NCBI RefSeq assembly: GCF_020360975.1
Contig: NW_025408671.1
Coordinates: 2,232,001-2,296,000, forward strand
Origin: Hirsutella rhossiliensis
Taxonomy: Eukaryota; Ascomycota; Sordariomycetes; Hypocreales; Ophiocordycipitaceae
Reading direction: 5' to 3'
Length of the DNA: 64,000 nt
Shown: positions 1 through 11,929 of the stretch, in pieces
Layout: the number at the start of each line of letters is the position of its first letter
Position numbering within the stretch: position 1 is the stretch's first letter
The notes under the pieces: generated by a model
The model's input: the letters and a program-made list of their open reading frames with translations, nothing else
Told to the model about the DNA's origin: nothing
Database searches by the model: none
Translations under genes and position numbers: made by a program

Positions 1-2170
1 TATCTTAAGCGGGGCGAGGGCGTATATAAAGTATATTAATTCGCTTTTCGCTAGTTCGAACGCTACCCCTATAGCACGCGCTTAGCCTTTATATATAGTC
101 TATACTCCTTTAAGCCTTTCGGCGGTTTTATCTATAGTTCTACTAAAGGCGGGAATATTTAAGTCGTCTACGAAGCTAACTAGTATTATTCCCGCTATTA
201 CTTTAAGAGCGTTATAAAGGGTATAATATAAAAGAGGAAGAGGATTAAGGAAAGCGGGGATCCTTAGGGGACGCTTATATATATACTAATAGGGTTTAAT
301 ATATTACCGTCGAAGAGGAGGTAAGCTTTTCTATTACTTACGAAACTCTAGATCTAAGCTATAAGCTATTCTAGGATACCTCTTTCTTTTAGCGCTTAAA
401 AGAGGTAGGTATAGTCTACTTTATTAAAGGCACCCTTAAGGTTAAGTTAAAAAAAGGACGCGATACTACCTTAATTTTATACTATACGCGCTAGTTCTAC
501 TATAATATAGACTACTACTTTTATAGAACGTCTAGACTAATTACTTATCTATCCCTTAAAGAGTAGTAGATATATCTCCGCGGTATTAGCGAGCCGCTAT
601 ACGATCGTTGCCTTTATAATCTTACCTACTATACTTAGGAGGGAGATTAGGCGCTAGCTACCTACTAGCTTAAGTTAAGCCTACGTCTTATTAAGCTTAG
701 GGATAACTACTATATCTATATAGTAAAAGCGTTCTAAGAAATACCTAGTAGTATAGCTAGAGTTTAGTAATATAAGGATAGAGATAGCGACTAGTTTACT
801 ATAGTCTTTTATTAACCCTAGGGGTAGACTATCTTCCCCCGCTGCCTTCTATAGTACCGTCCGTTTAATAACCTACTTAACCTCCTTAAGGGAGAAGTAG
901 TTACTAATTATAACTAGCTCGTAGGCGGGACCCTTAGTAGCGTTAAGATAAGCGGCTAAGGGTATTAAGAAGAATCTTTTAGCTAATACTTTAGTTTTAT
1001 CGGCGCGCGTATAAGCTAGGGTCGGGTCGCCTTTTACTTATAAGAGGTCTAGGAGGCGTAATAGTATAGGCGGTTAGGCGCTTCTAAGTTTAGCCTATCG
1101 TTCTAAGGCCTAGATACCTTTTATCTTTAAGGCGTCGTAGAGATATCTGTTCTATACGCTTTAGTATACCTTATATATAGCTCGATTCTACGTCGCTATA
1201 GTATCGCGTCGCGCCTCTTAGTAGGCTAGGTTCCTAGTTCTTAAATAGAGCCTCTTAGCCTACTTAGCCGCCTAGGTAGCGTTTTTAACGTTATAAGTCT
1301 ACTATTCTTCCCTACCTTTATTAGCTCGGCCGTAGACCTTAGGCGTAGCGTGATAGGCGATTTCTATTAGTTAGTTAACTACCTAGTCGGTATATTTATT
1401 AATTTCTTTAAGGGATTATAGTATAGAAAGGGCGATCGAGGGCCTAAAATATATCGTCGCCTCCGCGCGGGCACGTTTAGGTTTAAGTAGGCGCTAGTTT
1501 ATTAAAAGTCCTTAAAGCTATAAGCGGGGTAGAGGTAATCTAACGTTAAGTTATAGGAGTTACGGGATATAGTCTAAACCTATAATATATACTCTACTAA
1601 GGTATATCGCTAAGAGGTCCCGCGAGACCTAAGCGAGGTCTATTATATTATTACGCTTACCTAGCCTACTAAGATAAGTAATTTCGCCCTTAGGTATAGC
1701 GAGTATAAGATTCTATTAGCTTACTAGCTTTAGTATATCGTCGTAGTTATCTAACGTTCGGTTATAGATATCCTAGAGCGGGTAGTAGATATTAAAGTCT
1801 CCGATAAAGGCGGCTCTATAGCACGGCGTGCTCGATATAAGAGCGGGAAGCGGGCTCTATTTAGGCTCCCTAGCATAGATCGGGGAATAGATAGAGAAGA
1901 TTATAGTATTAGGCTTAGTAAAGGTAACGCTATACTAGTCGACGCCTCCGTTACTAGTCTACGACCCGATATCGTGCCGTTTATAGATATAGAGCGCCGC
2001 GCGGCCGGTAGTAAAGATAAGACGGTAGCTGCTCCTACTCGGGTATATTAAATAGCTAGTCTTAGCGTTCTTAGCCGGCTCTTAGATTATAATAACGTCG
2101 GCGGCGTGCGGGGCTCGGAGCGTAAGCTTCGTAAGAGTAGGTTAACGGTTCGTATTCTAATATATTACGT
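1..2170 (-). pseudogene. LINE (Tad-like non-LTR retrotransposon) ORF2 relic: endonuclease plus reverse transcriptase
   Basis: Read on the minus strand this is a RIP-degraded ORF2 of a non-LTR retrotransposon. The endonuclease motif GDFNIYYPL lies at about 1778-1805; in Tad/L1-type EEP endonucleases it normally reads GDFN.HHP.W, so both His codons appear as TAC and the Trp codon as TAG. The RT catalytic box reads SFVDDL at about 162-180, as in Tad-clade RTs. Endonuclease precedes RT in the normal order, and the gene runs off the left edge, so the thumb and any RNase H region are missing. Many in-frame TAA/TAG codons make it non-functional. The family is inferred from these two boxes only; the clade name is tentative. 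Confidence 0.72.
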
Positions 2171-2299
2171 AGACGCCGAGAGTGCCGATTAGCCCCGTAC
2201 GCGTGCGGTCTTAGTCGAGGGGCGGCCCGGTCCGGCTAAGGCTAGTCGAGGTCGCTTAGGGTATAGCGGTAGTAGCGAGTCGTTAGCTGGTTTATCGAG

Positions 2300-2700
2300 C
2301 TCGGGTAGCTAGGGGCGCGGCGTTAGGTCGCGGCCGCGATTTTCGAACCGTCTCGCTCTAAAGGCATAGGCCTTACGCGCTCTATCCTAGTACTCTTTAG
2401 TCTTATTATAGCGGCGGTCCTACGCTAGATATACGCCGCTATATAGGGGATACTTATAGAGAGATTAGCCTAAGGCGGCCGGGCACTTATTATCTAAGTA
2501 TAGGTTAGTACCGCACTGTCTATATATCGGCTTCGCTTCGTAATAGCGGGTAAGGTAACCTATCTAGTAGTAGCGGAAGCACTATTTTAGGTCGAGCGAG
2601 TCGTTATAGGGTTCTAAGTTAAAAAGTTCGGACTAAAGAAGTAGTCCTTAATCGTAAATCTTATTTACTATATTTACCCTATTTACTATAAGTATAAGGG
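2300..2700 (-). pseudogene. LINE ORF1 (gag-like) relic with zinc knuckles
   Basis: Immediately upstream (minus strand) of the LINE ORF2 relic, a frame at about 2471-2581 reads CFRYY, a stop, then IGYLTRYYEAKP, and further on RQCG and KCPAAL. If Tyr is read back to Cys or His (TGC to TAC, CAC to TAC), it matches a Cys-x2-Cys-x4-His-x4-Cys knuckle followed by a second Cys pair, as in the ORF1 nucleic-acid-binding proteins of Tad/CgT1 LINEs. ORF1 directly upstream of ORF2 is the expected order. The 5' end of ORF1 could not be located; it probably extends rightward beyond 2700. Confidence 0.6.
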
Positions 2701-4589
2701 TCGTCTTCGTCGCTCTAGCGCCCTTTACTCTATACGCTTTAAGGCGGATAACTTTAACTTTATTCTCCGCTATAATCGCCTTCGCCGCGGTCTCGTTATC
2801 TCGGTCTTATAGTTCCTTAATAGGGACCCCTTTAACGATTAGCGTATAGCCGCCTTAAGAGAGCGTCGCTTACGGTCTAAAAGCGTCTCGTAGCTAGTCT
2901 ATCTTAATATAATAATAAGTATATAAGTTACTATAACTATCCCTAGAACTAGTATAATATATAAAGTAGGATAAGGCTTAACGCTACTTAAGGGACCTAG
3001 GACTTAATAGTTATAGGTGCTAGCTAGTATTAGGATATAGGCCCCTCTTATATAAGCCTATATTATCTAAAGGGAGCTAAGATAGGATTATAAATACTAG
3101 GATATAGCGGCCCTAGTTAAATCGCTATTTCCTTCTTATATTAGATTCTTAGTTAAGGAAGTTAATAAGTAGGGCTCTAAGAGGTTACTATCGTAGCTAT
3201 AAGAAGTATTAAAGTCTTTTAGCCCCGAAAAACCTAGTAGTAATATATAGATAGGCTAGGGTATTTTTATTAAGTAGATAGTCGATATAAGCTAGACACG
3301 CTAGAAGGGAAGGTCGATAAACCGGACGCTATTCCGGCTATAAGACGCGAGTTAGTATCTCTTTATCTTATTTATCCTAAGGTAATAAAGAATAGAGCCG
3401 CGCGTAGGTCCGCCTAAGATAGAAGCTAGCTACCTATTAAGGTCGCCGAGGGCGTAAATTAGCTATCTATAAGGCGAAGTAGTATATAGTACCGGGATAA
3501 GGCTAAAATAGTTAATCGAGCGTGCGAGTTATATAAAAGATAAGTACTAGTTAAAGTAATATTAAAGTAGTAGTCTAAAGTTATTATATAGCTAAAAGAG
3601 GAAAAAGATATACTAAAGGAAGTATATATAGCTATATAGTTAACGTTATAGCTTTCTTATTAAATTGCTATAGGAAAAGTTATTACCTTAGGTAGAAACT
3701 TATATAGTAAAGAAAGAGGGTATAATACTCTAGCTAAGAATAGACTATAAAGAAACTAAAGGTATTAAAGCTAGACCTAGTAGTAGAGTATAACGGGCCT
3801 ATAGGCTAAAGGTCTAGCTAGTATCTTACGTTTCCTTAAGGACTATTCGCTATAAAAGAGCGCCTATTTAATAGATAGATATTAGTAAGGATCGGTTAAC
3901 CCTAAAATATTCGTAAAGTAGCTATAAAGGACCTATAACCCTTTCGCTATAATAATATATATAACCTACTAGTCTTATAAGTTCTTTTATCCTATTATTT
4001 AGTAAGTAGTATTATACTTCTTATAAGTAAAGTTAGTTTACTTCGCGCTATTATTATAAATAGTATTTTACTATCTAAGCTTACTTTTAACTAAGATTAT
4101 AATATAGTTAGTCGCGAGATACTTAAATCCTAAAGTTAGATATTAGCGGTTATATCTAGCTATAGATATATAATATATAGTAATAGTAGGTAATATAGCT
4201 ATAATTTTTAAACTTTTAATGCCCTTTATAGTCTATACTATTTACTTTAAGAACTTTCTACTAATAAAATCGTCCTTATTGGTGCTTTCTAAGAATCGAT
4301 ATAAAGAAGTAATTAGTTACTATCCTTAATACTATCGTTATCTATATCCGGATAATCTATAGTATAGCTATCTTATATATTATAAGTCGGTCGGCGACTT
4401 ACAATAAAGTCTTTTATATCTTCGTTCGCTTAGAATTTACTTTATATATATAGAAAACGGACTACTTAATATTAATTTATCTTCCTTATATTTACGTATT
4501 AAGGAAGTAGCCTATTTATATACCTATTTATTTAATACCTATATTAGACTTCGCGGCCGCGCTTTCTATAGGCTCTTATAGCCGCTATA
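2701..4589. other. RIP-degraded sequence without a recognised gene
   Basis: TA-rich, CA/TG-poor sequence with no domain motif that I recognise. The leftmost part may be the N-terminal half of the LINE ORF1 and its 5' UTR. No LTR, terminal inverted repeat or target duplication was seen. Confidence 0.5.
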
Positions 4590-4860
4590 GCTCCTACTCT
4601 AGGCTTACCTCTTTATAGAATTACTAACGAGTTATACTCTTATTATTACCTTTAAGATAGACTTTATTACTATAGATAGAAGTTGCTTAGTAACCTTAGT
4701 CTATCTATAAGCTCCGTCTATAGTATCTTCTTTTAGTCTATAATAAGCTAGCTACTTCCTAGTACTAGATAGAAATTAAGAGTTATCTAGTCCCTAATCT
4801 ATAAACTAGCTTTACTCGTCCTCTATAAAATAAAGACGCCTAGGGTGCCTATTAAGGCCG
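4590..4860 (-). repeat. Degenerate repeat, minus-strand copy (partner at 7305-7540)
   Basis: The reverse complement of about 4600-4850 aligns by eye with 7305-7540. Shared blocks include GACTAAGGTTACTA and AAGTCTATCTTAAAGGTAAT. Differences are mostly C/T and G/A, as expected for two RIP-mutated copies. The encoded frame (minus strand) is coding-like, with TAA/TAG in place of probable Gln codons, but I do not recognise the protein. Confidence 0.6.
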
Positions 4861-7304
4861 TGTCTATTAGCCTTAATATAAGTAGTTTTCGGCTCTATAA
4901 CCTACCTCTTTATATATAAAGATATATATATCGCATTTTAGCTATTAATAAACATTTTCGTAGCGCGGCTTAGGGAGGCGGGGTAATATAGAGTAGGAAC
5001 TAGCGGGGCGTGATATATTACGTAGTGTTTTAATAGCTGCTTAATACGAGCAACTTACTAGATATTACTACGCCCTTAAATAACTAGATAATAGCGCCCT
5101 TAATCCGCGACGGTAAGTCCTCTTAGCTAAGTAAGGTACCTATAGCGGCTAACCGTCGTTTACTAGTAGCGCGCTTTAGGTTAAGCTTTACGCTCGGAAA
5201 TAATATTCCTCCGCCGCCCCTTTATCTATTTACTAGCTTGCCGGCCTTTATTATAGACAATAACTTACTATTCCTCTAGGCCGTTAGACCGGCAGCTAAT
5301 TTAAGCTGCTATAATACTCTTTTAATTACCCGCTCCTTTACCCTCGATAATACTATCGATCTTTATTAATAAAGGTTACCTCTACTATATCGAAACGCTC
5401 CTATATATTATCCTCTTTAGGGGCTAGTTAGAGAATAATAGAATATATAGCTATTTACCCCTACCGCTCGCGACTCCTAAAATAGGAGGGCTACGCCTTA
5501 TTAAGGAGGAGGTACTAATACGTTAGGGTAACGGCTCTAGTAAAGCTAGCGGTCTTCTTCCTCTTCTCGCTCCTCGTATAGCTAAGAGTATAGGGGGATA
5601 GATTATCTATAAAAGGACTATAGATATCTTATATTAAAACTCTACTTCCGTTTCTTTTATTTCCTATAATAACTACTATAATATAGACTAAATAACTCTA
5701 AAGAAGATATACCGCTAGCTATCTCTAGGTTAAGGTTACTTATCTTACTATTCTATAGTCCTATAGGCCTTTCCGCCCTTTACTCTATCTCCCTCGCTAA
5801 CTAGATTAGGGAGCTATAACTTAAACTCTAATAGCGACTTAGGAAATATAATTAAAACTAGCCTAGGCGTCTTAGAACCTAATAATAAAATCCCTAATAT
5901 TAAGTCTAGCGCTTTTATTATTAAGTCCTTAGGCTTAGAAATAGAGATATAGGGGAGATCCTTAAGCCTTACTTAATCCCTAGGACCTCTTATAGGCTTA
6001 TTAATAGACTTTAACTGTCTTTAACCTCCTTTCTCTAAGTATAAAGAGGTTATTAATAAGTAAGCTAAGCTATATTAACGTAGTATTTTAGTAAATTAAG
6101 GTATTATAAGTTCTCTCGCCTATAATCTATATATATACTTCTTATAGTATTTTATAGAGAATGGAATACTTAAGCTTAAGTACCTATCCCTTTAGCTATA
6201 AGCGCTTTCTAAAGTAATTATAGTCTATAAAAAGCCTAAGGTAATTAATCTATACTAAAGGCGGCGGAAGAGGGAGTTTATACTATGCCGTGCTATTATA
6301 ACTTTATATCGTCTTTAAAAGAAGCGCGTTTCGACTTATAGTAATTAAGAGTATAAGTTCTTACGTTTAGGGGAGGTATAAAAGGCATCGAACGGACTTA
6401 TTAAATATAAGGTCTTTTAGAAGCTAACCTAAGTATCTATTAACGACCTCCGCGGCGAGTAGGTATTAAAAGAGGCGGAAGAGCTCGCTATAGGCGAGTT
6501 TAGTTAAGTTATATAAGGAAAGGAAAAGGAAAGATCTAGCTATTACTATATAGATACTAAGTTAAAGTAAAATAGCGAGGTTAGTTAAAATAACGCTATC
6601 CTCCCTCTCTTTAATAGCGATAGGTAAGAGAACTTAAATAGTTAAAGATTCTAGAAGAAATTATAAACTAGATCGTTATTTAAGGTAAGGGCTTATATAT
6701 TTTAACCCTTTATCCTATACGCGCTTTTAATATATATTTAAGCGCGGAGTTATCGCTGATTTCTCTTATTTAATATATAGCTATTAACCGTCGTTTAACT
6801 AGCCTCTAGTATTAATAGAGGTAAGAATTATAAGACGAAGAAATTCTAAAAAAGATAGGCGGTTAACTCTTATTAATCGGGGAGCCTAACTATTACTTTT
6901 TTTCTTAGAATCGTCCTACTACTACCTAAGTCTAGTCCCGTAAATAGGAGCGCTTTACTATTAGCGCGTAATATATTAGAGATATAAGAAGGATACTTAT
7001 CGTCCCCCTCGGGCTAACCTATATTAAAGCACGGTCGCTTATAATAGGAGTAAGTTCGAATTAGCGATCTACTAAAGCCCTTATAACGCTAGAGTTTTAA
7101 GAAGCGGGTTAAGGCTCCTTTTATTTACGCTCTATTATAGGGATATTCCTTAAATAAATATCGTACTTAATAGCTACTAAGCTTCTCGGCCTCGTTATAC
7201 TATAACTTAAATAGTTATCTTATATCGAGGGCTTATAGAACGAAAGCGAAAACCTACGCGACGGCTATATAATAAAGTATCGTATAGTTAACGTCTATTA
7301 TCTT
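4861..7304. other. RIP-degraded sequence without a recognised gene
   Basis: No recognisable domain, LTR or RNA gene. A plus-strand frame at about 6190-6720 is coding-like (charged residues, stops only TAA/TAG) but could not be assigned. It lies between the two inverted copies of the repeat at 4590-4860 and 7305-7540, so it may belong to the same broken element. Confidence 0.45.
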
Positions 7305-7540
7305 AAGGAGGATAATTAAAGTAGGTAGATAGATTAGGGATAGGAAAACTCCTAAAATCTATCTAAGGATAGAATCTAGCTAGCTCTTTATAAACTAAAA
7401 GAGTATACTATTAATAGAGCTTATAGAAAGACTAAGGTTACTAGGCAACCTCTATCTTTATTAACGAAGTCTATCTTAAAGGTAATAGTAGGAGTAGAAC
7501 CCGTTTATAAAAGTAACTATATAAATTAGGAGGGCTAGAG
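7305..7540 (+). repeat. Degenerate repeat, plus-strand copy (partner at 4590-4860)
   Basis: Inverted partner of 4590-4860, sharing GATAGATTAGGGA, GACTAAGGTTACTA and AAGTCTATCTTAAAGGTAAT. The protein frame in this copy matches the minus-strand frame of the partner over about 40 codons, so the shared sequence was once coding. Function unknown. Confidence 0.6.
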
Positions 7541-7637
7541 TATATCGCCTTAGTTTACCCTAGTAATAAGCTAGGTATATCCTAGTACTACCTCGCGGGG
7601 ACTTAAGCGATCTATAGCCCCCGGACTAAAATACACC

Positions 7638-7657
7638 TATATATATATATATATATA
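7638..7657. repeat. (TA)n microsatellite
   Basis: Twenty bases of perfect TA alternation. Confidence 0.9.
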
Positions 7658-8089
7658 CGTATATAGCACCGCGGTAACTAATAAGTAAGGGGCGCTTTAT
7701 ATTTACGAACTATTATAGTTATATAGGAACGCTTAGCTAACTTCGGTATTTACCGATATTTACGGTAAGGATTAAGCGATATATCGTAAGCGTATCTATT
7801 ATATATAAATTAAGAGCTATAACTATTAATTATATAATACTTATTAAAGGGCGCGTTTTACTTTAGGTATAATAGTATAAAAGGCTAGCTCGGTCTTCGA
7901 TAAGTAGGTGCCTTAGTATTCTCTATCTAAAGCTAAGGTAGAAAAAGGAGTAGCTTAAAGTAGAGGCCTAAGACTTAACGGACCTAGTAAAATCGGGTCT
8001 ACTATATTAGGCCCGGCCTATAATAGATAGTATTATAGGATACGTTAATAGTATCTTCTCTAAGGTACTATAACGTTAAAGGCATAGTA

Positions 8090-8840
8090 TTTCCTCTTAG
8101 TACTTAGGCGGGTTAAGGCTAATATACTAGATAAGATCTAGATACTAAAAGCTTCTATGCTATATAAGAGGAGCGGTTAGAAAAGTATATACCGGCTAGA
8201 CTTTATCGCCGAGATTTAACGATTATAATAATTAACCGCTTAGCGTTAAAAGTCGTTAGACGCTTACGCTAATAGTTAAGCTAGGAGCCTATCGTCGGCG
8301 GTCTACCTTTATAGTCGCCTTAGCTATAAATATATATTTCCTAACGAGGCTTAGGCTAATACCGTCTAAAGAACTTATCTTACTAGACTTATATTATCGT
8401 CTTATTATAAGGTATAATACTAGAGTATAAAGGCAGGCTATAAGATATCCGATATATATTAAGGGCTATATTACGGTATTCTTAAATATATAAGAGCTAG
8501 TAAGAAATGTACTCCCGAACTAGGTCTTATAAACTATAAATAAGATCTATGTCTTATAGTAAGGCACGGATAAGCTAATACTAAGCGAGCTATTAAGTCT
8601 CGTTAGTAAGGTATAAAGTCGTAACTCGCGCTTATACTTATTAGTTTAGTAATATCGTCTTTTAGTTATAATAAGAATATTAAGGAGTACGATAGTAGCT
8701 CCTAGAAACGATCGTAAATACCTACGCTAGTCTCTATATAAAAGCCGAATAATATATAAAAGCTAAGATAGTATCGAAGTATTCTTAGGTATAGATAAAG
8801 GGAAGAGAATAGGAAAAGAAAAGTAAGAAATAAGGGGTCT
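8090..8840 (+). pseudogene. Unassigned coding-like relic
   Basis: A plus-strand frame that stays coding-like for about 240 codons. It is rich in Leu/Arg/Lys and hydrophobic runs, for example PSKELILLDLYYRL near 8365-8405. The stops I noticed are TAA or TAG. This is the pattern of a real gene or transposon ORF after RIP, with Gln/Trp turned into stops. I do not recognise the family. Ends are approximate. Confidence 0.4.
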
Positions 8841-10282
8841 CTTAGCCGTTAATAGAAAATAACTAAGAGTAAAAACCTACTTTACTAAGTAACGTCTTAT
8901 TTAAGTCTTATATATAAAGTGCTACTTTTAAGTATATACGCCTTAATATAAATAGTAGTATAGTCCTCTTTATAAAAGGCCTAGCTATTAAGTCCTTATA
9001 AAGACGCTATTTAAAGGTCTTAACTTACTCCGATTTCTACTATTAGCTCTAGGTTTATATATAGTAGGTCTATATATATTTGCCTAGACTATAGCGTCTA
9101 GAATATCCCTATTAATATTAATCGTAGCTTAGCTCTAATTTATACTTTTATTCTATTAGTTTAGTAATACTAACTCGCTAAGGGAGTAGTTCTCGATATA
9201 TAGTTAAGTATAAGTAATAAAACATAATCTATTATTAATTTTCTCGCGGTGCTAGTCTTATATTTCTTTAAAATAGTTACTATACTAAAACTTAAGCGCC
9301 CTTTATTCTCTATAAAATATATTAAGATCCTAAGCCTACTTCCGCTTTATACTACCTTTTAAGATAGTTACTATACTAAACTATAACTTAAGATATTTAG
9401 GCTTTAAAAGTTACCTTACTATAGTTAAAGTATATTTCTACTATATAATCTACGATATAGCTAGAGTATACTCCTACTTCTTAATATAGCTGCTATATTT
9501 AGTAAGGGTAGGGATATAATAGGTCGGTAAGTTAGTATAGTAGTTATTAGATAAGAGCTAAAGCTACTCTCGTAATTATACTCCTTAAGCGCTAGACTAG
9601 CTCTATTACGCTACTAGAGCGAATAATACTGTCTTTTAAGCCTCTTTCCCGCGCCTTAAGGAATAAAGAGTGCCTTAGGGAACGAAGGGATAAAAGGGCT
9701 ATTAATAGGCCGCTAGACCCCTTCCCCTCCTCTCCTTAGTCCTTATTTCTAATTCGCCTATTATAATCTATAAACCTATAATACCGCTTTAGTTAGCAGC
9801 CGCTTATATTAAAACTCCTAGGTAACTATAGTAGCAATAATATACTATAATATTAAGCTGTTTTTAAGATCTCGAATTAAGGTCTCCTTTATTTAGTAAA
9901 GAATCTCTTTATAGCTTTTATTTATAGTAAGATTAGCCTATACGATATAGCGGGGTCTAGCATAAGCTAGGTCGCGGTAGGTCTAGGTAGCCCGTTAGTA
10001 TCGCTAATACGGTTAATGCGGGTAGTAACGCTAAGCGGAAGAGTCTAAGATATACTTCGATCGCTCGAAAACGCGATAGCGAGGACGTTAAAATAACTAG
10101 TAACTAAAGCAACGCGAATATTACTAGCGGAAACCGATATTAAACGTATAGTTAAAGAAAAGAAGGTATATAGTTATAGCGAGATAGGTAAAGCGATACT
10201 CTAGAGGGTGCTAGAGGTATTAAGGAGAATAGGAGGTAAAATTAAGAGATTAAAGAATACGATTTATAAATAGAGCGATACT
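8841..10282. other. RIP-degraded sequence without a recognised gene
   Basis: No LTR, RNA gene or known domain was found. Slightly richer in CG around 9950-10100. It adjoins the DUF3435 fragment on its right, but the sequence directly left of that fragment does not match the corresponding part of the longer DUF3435 relic at 40-42 kb. Confidence 0.45.
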
Positions 10283-10490
10283 ATCTATACTAAGGATCGT
10301 TATAAAACCTAGACGAAATCCTACCTTCTTTTAAAAGCACTACCTAAGATAAGAGGTTTACGTAGATACTTAAGGGATTCTCCGTTAATAAAAACCTTAG
10401 TAGGCGCTAATAAGGTAAGCCTATAGCGTTAGCTACTCTATTAGTAAGCGAAGACCTATAGATCTTAAGAATAGCTAGACTAAGGTTAAG
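10283..10490 (+). pseudogene. C-terminal fragment of a DUF3435 tyrosine recombinase
   Basis: A plus-strand frame beginning at 10329 reads F, stop, KHYLR, stop, EVYVDT, stop, GILR. This matches the end of the DUF3435 catalytic domain, whose nucleophilic Tyr lies in an F.K.Y segment followed by a DTQ.I.R motif. The candidate catalytic Tyr codon (TAC) is at 10341-10343. The nucleotide sequence is closely similar, in inverted orientation, to 40965-41140 of the longer relic. Upstream of about 10283 the match is lost, so only roughly the last 60-70 codons of the domain are here. Family known: Crypton/Starship-type tyrosine recombinases. Inference: a broken second copy. Confidence 0.6.
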
Positions 10491-11929
10491 CTCGGAGGAA
10501 AAGATAAAGGGATTTAAAGAACTTACGCGAGCTAGGGTTATAAAGCTACCCCGACTAGTAGCTAGGCCCCGGTACCTAAAGAGACTAGCCGAGGCACTAT
10601 CTCGCTTACTTTAAGAAGCGGCTAATACCGCGGGCTAGCGGGTACTATAAAGTAGGTAGAGTAGGTACCTAGAGGTCGAGTACTTAGAGGATTCGGGGGG
10701 GAGTAAGTATAGGGAGAAATACTTAGCCCTAATAGTAGAGAAGTAGCTTAGCTAGGTATAGCAACGCCTTTAAGGGCCTAAACGGGCAAGGGCTTAAACG
10801 GGCAAGGTATATATAACGAGCTAATAGTATAGTACCTAAGAGAAGAGCGTATATAGGGCTCTATACCGTTAAAAAGCGCTAGGAATAAGCGGTAGCTAGT
10901 ATAAATAGCTAACTCGCGGTAGAGACGCGATAACGTTTCGTAGTAAGAGGGTTTAGATTTTAGGCCTAGCTTAGCCTAGGTAGGCTTAGTAATAGGGCAA
11001 GGGGAGTATATCTTATAAGGATTTATATAGTATATATAAAGTATCTATATAGTAGAAGTAGGGCGAAAGGGGTAGCGTGTATTTTCCGTCGACGTTAGTA
11101 TAGAGAAGGGGGGCGGGTAAAAGGAATAAAAAGAAATAACGGCTAGGAAAGAAAAAAAGAAACGCGCGGGATAGATATAGGAGAGAGTATAGCTAATAGG
11201 TAATTAGAGGTTTAATAACTAACGGTAGCAACGACTAGCGAGGTTTAAGTATAAGTACCCGACCGCGACTTAATAACGCGGCGTAGATAAGTAGCCGGTA
11301 CTTACTAGAATAAAATATAGCCCTTAGCGCGCCCTACTACGAGGTCTCCGCGACTCCCTAAGCCCCCTATAGCTAGCGCGGCGGGGTACTACTATAAGGG
11401 CCTCTAGTCCTTACTATTTACCCGCTTAGGTAGTTAGTACTAGAGGCCTAGAGTATTACTAACGCCTCTTACTAGCCGTCGGCGCTAACGGCTCTCTCTA
11501 GGCGGCTCGGATAGGCCTAAATTAGCTAGCTTAGGCGGACTCGGAATAATTATAGCTATAGTAATAGCAGCCGTAAAATATAAAGGCGCTGCTCTACTCC
11601 CTTACTAGGATCGAAAGAGGAGGAATTTATATTAAAAGATACTAATAAGGTAGCTAAACTTATACTATAGAAGACTTATAGGATAATTTACTAGAGCTTA
11701 TATTAAGGGGTACTACCCCTTAGGGCTAAGTCTATATAAAGGCACTTACTACCCTCTTTAAGGTCGCTTAAATTATTATTTATTATTTTACTACCTTAAG
11801 TTTATTCCTACCTATATAAATTCCTATTTATTTTATAACCTAGTATAGTTCTTTATTACCTAAATATTAATACTTCGCTTATATAAGTAAACGATAACCC
11901 TTTTTAATATATCTTTTCTATTTAAACTC
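10491..11929. other. RIP-degraded sequence without a recognised gene
   Basis: Follows the DUF3435 fragment; its first 150 bp may be the gene tail, since the frame stays coding-like to about 10650. The rest has no domain, repeat or RNA that I can name. Somewhat CG-rich at 11220-11520. Confidence 0.45.
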
